Positions 33,153-41,346 of a stretch of DNA of 64,000 bases are shown piece by piece; position 1 is the stretch's first letter, and every line of letters starts with the position of its first letter. The notes below the pieces were generated by a model, which saw only the letters and a list, made by a program, of their open reading frames with translations, was not told where the DNA came from and ran no database searches. Source of the stretch: Micromonospora pattaloongensis (GTDB lineage Bacteria; Actinomycetota; Actinomycetes; Mycobacteriales; Micromonosporaceae); assembly GCF_900107255.1 (NCBI RefSeq), contig NZ_FNPH01000001.1, positions 186,001 through 250,000 on the forward strand. Reading direction: 5' to 3'. Made by a program: the position numbers and the translations under genes.

Positions 33153-33276
33153 GTCACGCGGCGTCACATCGGGCACCCGACGCGTCGTCACGCCGCGTGA
33201 CCCCCGGCGCGCGAGGAGCGCGTGACGCGGCGTGAGGTCAATGCACCGACACGCGGCGTGACGTCACGCGGCGCGG
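33153..33276. repeat. Five-copy cluster of the palindrome GTCACGCGGCGTGAC
   Basis: Five close matches to a 15-base palindrome with 7-base arms (GTCACGC-G-GCGTGAC) lie in the convergent gap between whiB1 and the sirohydrochlorin chelatase gene: 33153-33167, 33187-33201 (a perfect palindrome), 33222-33236, 33248-33262 and 33263-33276 (truncated). Start-to-start spacing is 34, 35, 26 and 15. Copies four and five meet in a perfect 14-base palindrome GCGTGACGTCACGC. The last copy covers the chelatase stop codon. No promoter is expected here, so a transcription-factor operator role is not obvious. Confidence 0.85.
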
Positions 33277-34061
33277 GGCGACGCCGCCAGCGGGTCGATC
33301 GTCGCCACCCGGGACAGCACCAGCCGGGCCAGCTCGGCCGCGCCCTCGAGCGGAGCCGCCGTCGCCACCGCGCCGGCGTCCCGCGCGGACGCCATCGCGG
33401 CCTCGTACAGCAGGCCGGGCGCCAGGAAGTACGCCGCCACCGCCACCCGGCGGGCGCCGCCGGCCCGCAGCGCGGCAACGGCCTCGCCGGCGGTCGGAGG
33501 GGCCGCTGAGGCGTACGCCGCCCGGCAGGGCACCCCGAGGGTGGCCCCCAGCTCCCCGGCCGCCTGCGCCACCGTACGACGGGCCGCCGCGTCCCGGGTG
33601 CCGGCCGCCGCCAGCACCACCGCGTCGAACTTCTCCCCCGTCGCGGCCAGCCGCCGACGCAGCGCGGCGAGCAGCAGCCCGTCGACCGTGCCACCGATCC
33701 GTGGCCCGAGCACGTCGCTGACCGCCACCGGCATCCGCAGGCCGTCGGCGCGGGCCGCGGCGACCGCGCCCGGGATGTCGACCCGGCCGTGGAACGCCTC
33801 GGTCAGCAGCAGCGGCACCAGCACCGCCCGCCGCTCCCCCGCCGCCTCCAGCGCGGTCAGCACCTGAGCGGGGCGGGGCAGCGTGTGGTCCAGGTAGGAC
33901 GCCCGGACCACCGCGCCGGGCCCGACCGCCGCCTCGACCGCGCGGACCAGCGCACGCGTGGCGGCCGCGGCCCGCGGGTCACGGCTGCCGTGCGCCACCA
34001 GCACGATCGGGGTGGGGAACCCCGGGTCGGCGGGGCGGTGCGACGCGGCGGGAGCGGTCAT
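33264..34061 (-). CDS. Sirohydrochlorin chelatase (CbiX/SirB-like)
   Basis: A 265-residue CbiX-family ferrochelatase-like protein with two homologous halves. The first metal-binding His is in IVLVAHGSRDPRA, and LVPLLLTEAFHGRVDIPG carries the second; the second half has VAVAAYFLAPGLLYEAA. It would insert iron into sirohydrochlorin to make sirohaem for the sulfite reductase in the same operon. The ATG at 34059-34061 overlaps the cysH stop (ATGA). Confidence 0.9.
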   Translation of the reverse strand: MTAPAASHRPADPGFPTPIVLVAHGSRDPRAAAATRALVRAVEAAVGPGAVVRASYLDHTLPRPAQVLTALEAAGERRAVLVPLLLTEAFHGRVDIPGAVAAARADGLRMPVAVSDVLGPRIGGTVDGLLLAALRRRLAATGEKFDAVVLAAAGTRDAAARRTVAQAAGELGATLGVPCRAAYASAAPPTAGEAVAALRAGGARRVAVAAYFLAPGLLYEAAMASARDAGAVATAAPLEGAAELARLVLSRVATIDPLAASPRAA

Positions 34062-34819
34062 ACGTGCAGACCGCACTCGGTCTTCTCGAACATCGCCCAC
34101 CGGCCCGCCCGCGCGTCCTCGCCGGCCCTGGTGCGCCGCGTGCACGGCCAGCAGCCGATCGACGTGTAGCCCTGCCGGAACAGCTCGTTGACGGGCACGT
34201 TCCAGCGGGAAATGTAGGCGTCCACGTCGGCCTGGGTCCAGGCGGCGATCGGGTTGACCTTCACCTTGCCGCGCTTGGCGTCGAACTGCACCACCGGCGT
34301 GTTGGCCCGGGTCGGCGACTCGTCGCGCCGCAGACCCGCGGCCCACGCGTCGTAGTCCACCAGGGCCCGCTCCAGCGGCTCCACCTTGCGCAGCGCGCAG
34401 CACTCGTCGGGCGCCTTGTTGAACAGCCGGGGGCCGTACTCGCCGTCCTGCTGCCCGACGGTCAGTCGCGGGCGGATCGACCGGACGTTGACCGGCAGCG
34501 TGCGCGCCACGGTGTCCCGGACCCTCAACGTCTCCGGGAAATGCAGGCCGGTGTCGAGGAAGACCACGTCGACGCCGGGCGCGACCCGCGACACGACGTG
34601 CGCCAGCACCGCGTCCGCCATCGAGCTGGTGACGCAGAACCGGTCGCCGAAGGTCTCGGCGGCCCACCGGGCGATCTCCTCGGCCGGGGCGCCCTCCAGC
34701 TCGCGGCCGGCCTGCTCGGCCAGCGCCCGAAGCTCGTCGGGAGCGCGACGTCCCGGCTCGGCCGGCCGGGGCCCGCCGAGCGTCACCAGGCCGAGGTTCA
34801 CGGCGGAGACCGGGCTCAT
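34058..34819 (-). CDS. cysH: Phosphoadenylyl-sulfate/adenylyl-sulfate reductase
   Basis: A 253-residue reductase that converts APS or PAPS to sulfite. FCVTSSMADAVLAHV is the PP-loop-like nucleotide site; the Cys pairs KAPDECCALRKVEPL and GYTSIGCWPCTRRT (four-Cys, CC-x~80-C-x2-C) indicate a [4Fe-4S] cluster and so APS specificity, and the ending EKTECGLHV carries the catalytic Cys. The ATG at 34817-34819 overlaps the Zn-ribbon gene stop. Part of a four-gene sulfur-assimilation operon. Confidence 0.94.
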   Translation of the reverse strand: MSPVSAVNLGLVTLGGPRPAEPGRRAPDELRALAEQAGRELEGAPAEEIARWAAETFGDRFCVTSSMADAVLAHVVSRVAPGVDVVFLDTGLHFPETLRVRDTVARTLPVNVRSIRPRLTVGQQDGEYGPRLFNKAPDECCALRKVEPLERALVDYDAWAAGLRRDESPTRANTPVVQFDAKRGKVKVNPIAAWTQADVDAYISRWNVPVNELFRQGYTSIGCWPCTRRTRAGEDARAGRWAMFEKTECGLHV

Positions 34820-34980
34820 CGGGACACCACCCGCGAGGCGAGGAGCCCGCTGAACTTCACCGTGAAGACCCGGGCGCACGCGTGGCACTCCCAGGCGCCG
34901 TGCGACTCCTCGTTCGGCCGCAGGTCTTCTTCTCCGCAGTACGGGCAGTACAGAGGTGCCGCTCGGTTCTCGCTGCTCAT
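34816..34980 (-). CDS. Small Zn-ribbon protein of the sulfite reductase operon
   Basis: A 54-residue protein with two CxxC pairs, LYCPYCGEED and ECHACARVF, forming a rubredoxin-like zinc ribbon. It overlaps both neighbours by ATGA (sulfite reductase upstream, cysH downstream), so it is tightly coupled to sulfite production and reduction. Actinobacterial sulfur operons often carry a gene of this size here; a function in electron transfer or metal handling is a guess. It is too short for routine ORF calls. Confidence 0.85.
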   Translation of the reverse strand: MSSENRAAPLYCPYCGEEDLRPNEESHGAWECHACARVFTVKFSGLLASRVVSR

Positions 34981-36656
34981 CGCAGTTCCTCCTCGTCGAC
35001 TCTGATCACCCACTGGGCGAAGGCCTCGCCCTCGTTGCGCCCGGCCAGGTAGCGCCGCGCGACGCGTTCCACGTACTCCGGCAGCTCCTCGGCGGTGGTC
35101 TTCAGGCCACGCAGCTTGCGCCCGAACCCCGCGCTCTGCCCCTGCGCCATGCCGAGTCCGCCGCCGAGGTGGACCTGGAAGCCCTCCACCTGCCGACCGT
35201 CCGGCCCAACCACCAGCTGCCCCTTGAGCCCGATGTCCGCGACCTGGGTGCGGGCGCAGGCGTTGGGGCAGCCGTTGATGTGGATCGAGAGGTCCGCGTC
35301 GAAGTCGCGCAGCCGCTCCTCGAGCCGCGCCACCAGCTCCTCGCCGCGCCTCTTCGTCTCGACGATCGCGAGCTTGCAGTACTCGATGCCGGTGCACGCC
35401 ATGGTCGAGCGCCGCCAGGTCGAGGGCTGCGCCTCCAGGCCGATGCCGCGCAGCCCGGTCACCAGCGAGTCGACCCGGTCGCCGGGCACGTCGAGCACGA
35501 GCAGCTTCTGGTACGGCGTGAGGGCCACCCGGTCACTGCCGTGCGCGGCGGCGACATCGGCGAGCTCGGCGAGCCCGGTGCCGGAGACCCGGCCGACCAC
35601 CGGGGCCGCGCCGACGTAGAAGCGCCCGTCCCGCTGGGCGTGCACGCCGATGTGGTCGATCGGCTTCTCGGGCAGCTCCGGGGCCGGCCCGTCGAGCAGG
35701 GCGCGCCCCAGGTACTCCTTCTCCAGCACCTCGCGGAACTTCTCCACGCCCCAGTCGTTGACCAGGAACTTGAGCCGCGCGCGGTGCCGCAGCCGCCGGT
35801 AGCCGTAGTCGCGGAAGATGCCGACCACGCCGGCCCAGACGTCCGGAACCTCCGCCAGCGGCACCCACACGCCGAGCCGCTTGGCGAGCATCGGGTTGGT
35901 GGAGAGGCCGCCGCCGACCCAGAGGTCGAAACCGGGGCCGTGGTCCGGGTGCTCGACGCCGAGGAACGAGATGTCGTTGATCTCGTACGGGGTGTCGGCC
36001 AGCCAGGAGATCGAGGACTTGAACTTGCGCGGCAGGTTGGAGAATTCCTTGCTGCCCACGAAGCGGTTGATGATCTCGTCGATCGCCGGCGTCGGGTCGA
36101 TCTTCTCGTCCGCGGCGATCCCCGCGACCGGGCTGCCCAGCACGACGCGCGGGCAGTCGCCGCACGCCTCGGTGGTCTGCAGCCCGACCGCCTCCAGCCG
36201 CCGCCAGATCTCCGGCATGTCCTCCACGCGGATCCAGTGCAGCTGGATGTTCTGCCGGTCGGTGATGTCGGCGGTGTCGCGGGCGAACTCCCGCGAGATC
36301 TCCGCGATGACCCGGAGCTGGGCGAGGGTCAGCTGGCCGCCGTCGATCCGCACCCGGAGCATGAAGTACTCGTCTTCGAGCTCGTGCGGCTCCAGCACCG
36401 CCGTGCGGCCACCGTCGATGCCCGCCTTGCGCTGCGTGTAGAGGCCCCACCAGCGGAACCGGCCGCGCAGGTCCGACGGGTCGATCGAGGCGAATCCCGC
36501 CTTGGCGTAGATGTTCTCGATCCGCGCCCGCACGTTGAGCGGGTCGTCGTCCTTCTTCGTGCGCTCGTTCGGGTTGAGCGGCTCGCGGTGGCCGAGCGCC
36601 CACTGCCCCTCACCCCGACGCCGTACGGACTTGGCCGGGCTGCTGTTGACCGCCAT
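34977..36656 (-). CDS. sirA: Ferredoxin-dependent sulfite reductase (sirohaem, [4Fe-4S])
   Basis: A 559-residue assimilatory sulfite reductase, reducing sulfite to sulfide with six electrons. Two ferredoxin-like half-domains (about 75-150 and 325-400) alternate with the sirohaem domains. Cluster ligands are in TMACTGIEYCKLA and HINGCPNACAR. RWWGLYTQRKAG and TTEACGDCPRVVLG carry the Tyr and Cys that form the covalent cross-link in mycobacterial SirA/NirA. ATG at 36654-36656 after CGGAGGAC. First structural gene of the operon, preceded by a leader peptide. Confidence 0.95.
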   Translation of the reverse strand: MAVNSSPAKSVRRRGEGQWALGHREPLNPNERTKKDDDPLNVRARIENIYAKAGFASIDPSDLRGRFRWWGLYTQRKAGIDGGRTAVLEPHELEDEYFMLRVRIDGGQLTLAQLRVIAEISREFARDTADITDRQNIQLHWIRVEDMPEIWRRLEAVGLQTTEACGDCPRVVLGSPVAGIAADEKIDPTPAIDEIINRFVGSKEFSNLPRKFKSSISWLADTPYEINDISFLGVEHPDHGPGFDLWVGGGLSTNPMLAKRLGVWVPLAEVPDVWAGVVGIFRDYGYRRLRHRARLKFLVNDWGVEKFREVLEKEYLGRALLDGPAPELPEKPIDHIGVHAQRDGRFYVGAAPVVGRVSGTGLAELADVAAAHGSDRVALTPYQKLLVLDVPGDRVDSLVTGLRGIGLEAQPSTWRRSTMACTGIEYCKLAIVETKRRGEELVARLEERLRDFDADLSIHINGCPNACARTQVADIGLKGQLVVGPDGRQVEGFQVHLGGGLGMAQGQSAGFGRKLRGLKTTAEELPEYVERVARRYLAGRNEGEAFAQWVIRVDEEELR

Positions 36657-36791
36657 CTCGGCGTCCTCCGTTGTGTGCTGGTGCGGCGGAGAGCGACGCG
36701 AGCGCGACGGCCACCCCTGGACGGGGCCTGCGACGACGGTGTCTGGAAGGCCGGCGCGGAACGCGCGCCCCGGAAATGCTGGTGGGCGGCG

Positions 36792-36887
36792 TCAACCGGC
36801 CGGACAGATGGCGCTGCGGACGCGACCGTAATCGACGTGGCGGCGGGCCACGAAGCGGCGGTCAACGGCAGCGGTCATGGGTGTCAT
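36792..36887 (-). CDS. Cysteine-containing leader peptide of sulfur operon
   Basis: A 31-codon frame (or 28 from an internal ATG at 36878) 135 bases before sirA. Its sequence contains FVARRHVDYGRVRSAICPAG, matching the conserved RRHVDxxRVxSAxC pattern of actinobacterial leader peptides found before sulfur-metabolism genes. A single Cys codon lies four codons from the stop. Cys-codon-dependent attenuation is known for mycobacterial leaders of cysteine genes, so translation speed through this Cys may set sirA operon expression. A G/C-rich hairpin (about 36751-36773) lies between leader and sirA. The remaining gap up to 37047 shows no further gene. Confidence 0.8.
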   Translation of the reverse strand: MTPMTAAVDRRFVARRHVDYGRVRSAICPAG

Positions 36888-37047
36888 GCTGCCATACCGA
36901 CCGGGGGCCAGCCAGCGATGTGTGCGCCACATCCCGTATCGCGGGCGGGGTGTGGCGGGCTTCACGCAACGCCCGCGGAAGGCAGGGCTGCCGGTGAGCC
37001 GGGGGTGTCGGTAGCGCTGCCGGCCGGCGTGGCTCGTTGGCTCCGGC

Positions 37048-38544
37048 GTGACGGGGACGACATCGGCGGTCGGCACGCCGGCCGACGGCGCCGCCGGGAC
37101 CGGGCCGGCGGTGCGGAGGCGGACGATCCACCGCCTCGGCGACCTGGTCTGGCTCTGGCCGGCGCTGGCGACCCTGGCGGTCACCGGCTTCGGGGCCGAT
37201 CGGGCCGAGCTGTGGCGGGACGAGCTGGCGACCTGGAGCGCGGCCACCCGTTCGGCCCCCGAGCTGCTGCGCCTCGCCGTCACCATCGACGGCGTCTCGG
37301 CGCCGTACTACCTGTTCATGCACGGCTGGATCGCACTGGTCGGCGACGCGGTCGGCGCGCTGCGCGCCCCGAGTGTGCTGGCGATGACCGGCGCGTCGGC
37401 GCTCACCGCCGTGCTCGGCGCGCGGCTGTTCGGCGGCCGCGCCGGCCTGCTCGCCGGCCTGCTCTTCGCCGCGCTCCCGAGCACCTCCCGGTACGCCCAG
37501 GAGGCCCGGCCGTACGCCATCGCGACGCTGCTCGGCGTGGCCGCCACCCTGCTGCTGGTGCGGGCGCTGGAGCGGCCGTCGTGGCGGCGCTGGCTGGCGT
37601 ACGCGCTCGCCGTCACCGCCCTGGGCCTGACCAACCTGCTGGCGCTCAGCCTGCTCGCGGGTCACGCCGGCGGCCTGCTGATCGGCGGCCGCCCCGGACT
37701 ACGGCGACACGCGCCGGGCTGGGCCGTCGCCGCGCTCGCGGCGATCGTGGCCCTGGCGCCGCTGTTCGTGCTCGGCCTCCGGCAGCGGGGAACGCAGCTG
37801 AGCTGGGTCGCGCTGGCGACCCCTCGGGCGCTGCCCGACCTACCCGGCGGCCTGCTCGGGGCCCCCGCCGTCGGCGGGGCGGTGTTGGCGCTGGCCGCGC
37901 TGGGCTGGGCGCTGCAGGGCCGCCGGGCGCACCTGCTGGCGCTGTCCGCGCTGGTCCCGGCCGCGCTGCTCTTCGTCGCCGGCCTGGCGTTGCGGATCTT
38001 CGTACCGCGCTACCTGATCTTCACCGTGCCGCTGATCTGTCTCCTCGCGGCGGCCGCGCTCGCCACCGTCCGGCTCCGCGCCGCGCTGGCGGTCGTGCTC
38101 ACCGTCGGCCTGCTCGGCACGCCCGCCCAGGCGGGGCTGCGGCGCACCCACGAGTGGCCGCGGTCCGCGCCGCGCGAGTACCGCAGCGCGGCGGAGATCA
38201 TCGGCGCGCAGCAGCGCCCCGGCGACGGCATCGTCTACGGCTCCCGCCGCGACTGGGCGTTCCTCGACATCGCCGTCGCGTACCACCTGCGGGGCGACCG
38301 GCCGCGCGACGTGCTGCTGGCGCGCTCGGCGACCGAGCGGGGCAGCCTGTGGGCGACGGAGTGCACACAGCCGGCGCAGTGTCTGGCCGGCGTGGACCGG
38401 GTGTGGGTGCTGACCGTGGGGCAGCCGGGGGATCCGCTACAGCCGATGCCGCCGCGGAAGGCCGCGGCGCTGCGCGAGGAGTTCGCGGTGCGACAGGTGT
38501 GGCGCGTCCGCGGTCTCACCGTCGCGCTGCTCGGCCGCCGCTGA
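37048..38544 (+). CDS. Polyprenol-sugar-dependent membrane glycosyltransferase (GT39/ArnT-like)
   Basis: A 498-residue GT-C glycosyltransferase with about ten helices between residues 30 and 365 and a soluble C-terminal domain of 120 residues. The first extracytosolic loop has ADRAELWRDELATW with the catalytic acidic residue, and SAPYYLFMHGW and RYAQEARPYA are typical of dolichyl/polyprenyl-phosphate-mannose type enzymes (PMT_2 family). Acceptor unknown. GTG start at 37048. Its stop touches the stop of the convergent pdtaS gene. Confidence 0.85.
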   Translation: MTGTTSAVGTPADGAAGTGPAVRRRTIHRLGDLVWLWPALATLAVTGFGADRAELWRDELATWSAATRSAPELLRLAVTIDGVSAPYYLFMHGWIALVGDAVGALRAPSVLAMTGASALTAVLGARLFGGRAGLLAGLLFAALPSTSRYAQEARPYAIATLLGVAATLLLVRALERPSWRRWLAYALAVTALGLTNLLALSLLAGHAGGLLIGGRPGLRRHAPGWAVAALAAIVALAPLFVLGLRQRGTQLSWVALATPRALPDLPGGLLGAPAVGGAVLALAALGWALQGRRAHLLALSALVPAALLFVAGLALRIFVPRYLIFTVPLICLLAAAALATVRLRAALAVVLTVGLLGTPAQAGLRRTHEWPRSAPREYRSAAEIIGAQQRPGDGIVYGSRRDWAFLDIAVAYHLRGDRPRDVLLARSATERGSLWATECTQPAQCLAGVDRVWVLTVGQPGDPLQPMPPRKAAALREEFAVRQVWRVRGLTVALLGRR

Positions 38545-40092
38545 TCACCGTTTGCCGAGCGGCACCACCAGGACGGCCTCCGTGCCGCCCTCGGCGCGGT
38601 TGCGCAGCTCGATCGTGCCGCGCAGCTCGCCGGTGGCCAGCGCCCGCACGATCTGCAGGCCGAGCCGTCCGCTGCTCTCCGCGTCGAAGTCCGGCGGCAG
38701 CCCCTGGCCGTTGTCCGCGACCGTGACGTGCAGCTGCTTGCGGAAGCGGTGCGCGGTGACGACGACCTCGGCGACCTCGCCGACCGCCAGGCCGGGCGAC
38801 GGCGACGCGGTCGCCGGGGCGATGGCCTCGCCGGCGGACGGGAAGCCGTGTTCGACGGCGTTGAGCAGCAGCTCGTTCAGGACCATCACCAGCGAGGTCG
38901 CGATCTCCGCCGGCAGCACCCCGAACGTGCCGTCGCGGCGGACCGTCACGGTCGACTCGGTGGTGGCGACCTCCATCGCCGCGGTCGCGACCCGGTCGAC
39001 GATCCCGTCGAACTCCACCGCCTCGTCGCTGGACATTGAGAGCGTCTCGTGGACCAGCGCGATCGAGGCGACCCGGCGCACCGACTCCTCCAGCGCCGCC
39101 TTCGCCGCGGGCTGGCCGACCCGACGCGCCTGCAACCGCAGCAGCGCCGCCACCGTCTGCAAGTTGTTCTTGACCCGGTGATGGATCTCCCGGATCGTCG
39201 CGTCTTTCGTGATCAGCGCGCGGTCCCGCCGGCGCACCTCGGTGATGTCGCGGACCAGGGCCAGCGCGCCGATCGGCACCCCGGCGGGCATCAGCGGCAG
39301 CGCCCGGGTGAGCATGATCGCCCCGCGGGCCTCGACCTCCTTGCGCGCCGGCGCCTCGCCACGCAGCGCGGCGAGCACCCGGTTGGCGGCGTCGGTGCCC
39401 TCCAGCGGGTCGTCGGCGAGCCGGCGGAGCAACTCGGGCAGATCCTCACCGACCAGATGGGAGGAGAAGCCGAGCCGGCGGAACGCCGACTGCGCGTTGG
39501 GGCTGGCGTACGTGACCTTGCCGCCGGCGTCGAGCCGCACCAGACCGTCGCCGACCCGGGGCGCCGAGGTGGTCTCGCCGGGGTGCCGGGGCGGCGGGAA
39601 GGTGCCGTCGGCGACCATCTGCGCCAGGTCGTCCGCGGTGGTCAGGTAGTTGAGTTCGAGCTGGCTGGGGGTGCGCGCGGTGGAGAGGTTGGTGTCCCGG
39701 CCGACGACGGCGATCACGCTCCCGGACTCCCCGTCGGCGCTCCGCAGCCGCACCGGGATCGCCTCGTGCCGCGCCGGGGTGTCGCCGTACCAGACCGGGT
39801 CGCCCTCCCGCCAGATCCGCGCCTGGCTGTACGCGATCGTCAGGTGCGCGACCTCCGGCCCGCCGACGATCCGCCCCACCTGGTCGTCCTGGTAGGCGGT
39901 CGGCGCCGTGGTCGGCCGCACCTGCGCCACACACAGGAACGACTCCGCGCCGTCGACCGGCACCCAGAGCAGCAGGTCGGCGAAGGAAAGGTCAGAGAGC
40001 AGCTGCCAGTCACCGGCGAGCCGGTGCAGGTGGTCGATGTCGGCCGGCCCGAGGCCGGTGTGCTCCTCGACGAGATCGCGCAGGGTGGACAC
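38545..40092 (-). CDS. pdtaS: PdtaS-type cytosolic sensor histidine kinase
   Basis: A 515-residue soluble kinase with an N-terminal GAF-like domain (about 15-150), a PAS domain (about 175-285) and a HisKA_2 kinase: phospho-acceptor in EIHHRVKNNLQTVAALLRLQ, N-box VLNELLLNAVEHGFP, and DNGQGLPPDF. It aligns with M. tuberculosis PdtaS (Rv3220c), which phosphorylates PdtaR, an ANTAR RNA-binding antiterminator. No pdtaR gene is in the window, as in mycobacteria where it is unlinked. GTG start at 40090-40092. Confidence 0.93.
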   Translation of the reverse strand: MSTLRDLVEEHTGLGPADIDHLHRLAGDWQLLSDLSFADLLLWVPVDGAESFLCVAQVRPTTAPTAYQDDQVGRIVGGPEVAHLTIAYSQARIWREGDPVWYGDTPARHEAIPVRLRSADGESGSVIAVVGRDTNLSTARTPSQLELNYLTTADDLAQMVADGTFPPPRHPGETTSAPRVGDGLVRLDAGGKVTYASPNAQSAFRRLGFSSHLVGEDLPELLRRLADDPLEGTDAANRVLAALRGEAPARKEVEARGAIMLTRALPLMPAGVPIGALALVRDITEVRRRDRALITKDATIREIHHRVKNNLQTVAALLRLQARRVGQPAAKAALEESVRRVASIALVHETLSMSSDEAVEFDGIVDRVATAAMEVATTESTVTVRRDGTFGVLPAEIATSLVMVLNELLLNAVEHGFPSAGEAIAPATASPSPGLAVGEVAEVVVTAHRFRKQLHVTVADNGQGLPPDFDAESSGRLGLQIVRALATGELRGTIELRNRAEGGTEAVLVVPLGKR

Positions 40093-40116
40093 AGGGGCAA
40101 GCCTGCCACGCGCCGC

Positions 40117-41175
40117 TCAGAGAGTGCTCGTGACCTTGCTCAGCCCGCGTGGCGCGTCCGGGTCCTCGCCGCGGGCGAGCGCCAGCGCCAGCGCGAGCTG
40201 CTGCAGCGGCAGGATGTCGAGCAGCGGCGCGTGTCGCTCGTCGACGTCCGGGACGACGATCCGCGCCGCGGCCGGCACGGTGCCGGCGGCGGCCCCGACC
40301 GCGAGCACGTCGGCCCGCCGCTCTCCCAGCCGGGTGAGCACCTCGCGCATCGCCCTGCCGCCCGGGCCGCCGCCGACCACGGCGAGCACCGGCACGTCGG
40401 GGTCCGCCATCGCCAGCGGCCCGTGCAGCAGGTCCGCGCCGGAGAACGCCAGCGCCGGCAGGTACGACGTCTCCATCAGCTTCAACGCGGCCTCGCGCGC
40501 CGTCGGGTAGGCGTAACCGCGCCCGGTGGTGACCGTCCGGGCCGCGAAGCGGTAGCGCGGAGCCAGGTCGCGGGCGGTCGGGTCGTCGAGGGTACGACCG
40601 GCGAGCTCCGGCAGCGCGCGGAGCGCGGCGAGCTCGTCGGCGGGGAGCGCCCCGTCGCCGGCCCGGACGCCCTCGATGAGCATGAGCAGGGCGAGCAGCT
40701 CGGCGGTGTAGGTCTTGGTGGCGGCGACCGCCCGCTCGTGCCCGGCGGCGACGTCGACGGAGAGCTCGGCCGCCTCGGCGAGCGGCGACGCCGGGTTGTT
40801 GGTGACCGACACCGTCAGCGCACCCGACTCCCTCGCCACCCGCACCACCTCGGCCAGGTCCGGTGAGCCGCCGCTCTGGCTCACCGCGACGACCAGCGCC
40901 CGGGACAGGTCGGGACGGGCCCCGAAGACGGTGACCGCGCTGGGCGAGGCGAGGCCGGCCGGCAGGCCGAGTCGGATCTCGGTGAGGTACGCGGCGTACA
41001 GGGCCGCGTGGTCGGAGGTGCCACGCGCGGTGAAGACGACGTGCCGGGGGCGGCGCTCCGCGATGACCGCCGCCACCCGGGCGATCGCGGCGGCGTGCGT
41101 CGGCTCGAGCAGTCGCGCATAGCCCGCGGGCTGCTCGGCGATGTCCGCCGCCATCCCGGCTCCCGGTTGGGTCAC
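40117..41175 (-). CDS. SIS-domain sugar isomerase/deaminase-like protein (GlmS C-terminal type)
   Basis: A 352-residue protein with two SIS domains like the isomerase half of GlmS but no glutaminase domain. TARGTSDHAALYAAYLTE and VSQSGGSPDLAEVVRVAR form the first sugar-phosphate site; VTNNPASPLAEAAELSVDVAAGHERAVAATKTYTAEL is typical of the group; GRGYAYPTAREAALKLMETS starts the second. Likely glucosamine-6-phosphate deaminase or a related amino-sugar enzyme. GTG start at 41175 after GGGGAGG. Operator-like repeats lie just upstream (41191-41220). Confidence 0.88.
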   Translation of the reverse strand: MTQPGAGMAADIAEQPAGYARLLEPTHAAAIARVAAVIAERRPRHVVFTARGTSDHAALYAAYLTEIRLGLPAGLASPSAVTVFGARPDLSRALVVAVSQSGGSPDLAEVVRVARESGALTVSVTNNPASPLAEAAELSVDVAAGHERAVAATKTYTAELLALLMLIEGVRAGDGALPADELAALRALPELAGRTLDDPTARDLAPRYRFAARTVTTGRGYAYPTAREAALKLMETSYLPALAFSGADLLHGPLAMADPDVPVLAVVGGGPGGRAMREVLTRLGERRADVLAVGAAAGTVPAAARIVVPDVDERHAPLLDILPLQQLALALALARGEDPDAPRGLSKVTSTL

Positions 41176-41190
41176 GGCAGAACCTCCCCG

Positions 41191-41220
41191 TCATGCGCGA
41201 TATTCGCGCGTTTCATGCGC
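41191..41220. promoter_or_regulatory. Operator-like repeats upstream of the SIS gene
   Basis: TCATGCGC occurs at 41191-41198 and 41213-41220, 22 bases apart (two helical turns), enclosing a perfect palindrome GCGCGA-TAT-TCGCGC (41195-41209). It overlaps the expected leader of the SIS gene, 16 bases before its start, and lies 130 bases before the divergent TPR gene. A repressor of amino-sugar metabolism could bind here (inference). Confidence 0.5.
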
Positions 41221-41346
41221 AGTCTTGCACGTTATAGCGCCTCAAGCCAAGTGTGCGATCACAAACACGCAGTGGATCACCTAGCCCCGCGACGTGCCTT
41301 AGGCTCGCGGACCCAGGGGAAACGATCACGGAACGAGGACCTGGAC

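Noticed and set aside
33187-33276. Operator array for whiB1 or the chelatase gene.
   Set aside because: The array lies downstream of both convergent genes, so classical promoter control is not supported; kept only as an unexplained repeat.
41008-41346. 113-residue N-terminal extension of the TPR protein.
   Set aside because: It overlaps the divergent SIS gene and its promoter; the GTG at 41347 has a ribosome site and begins the repeat domain.
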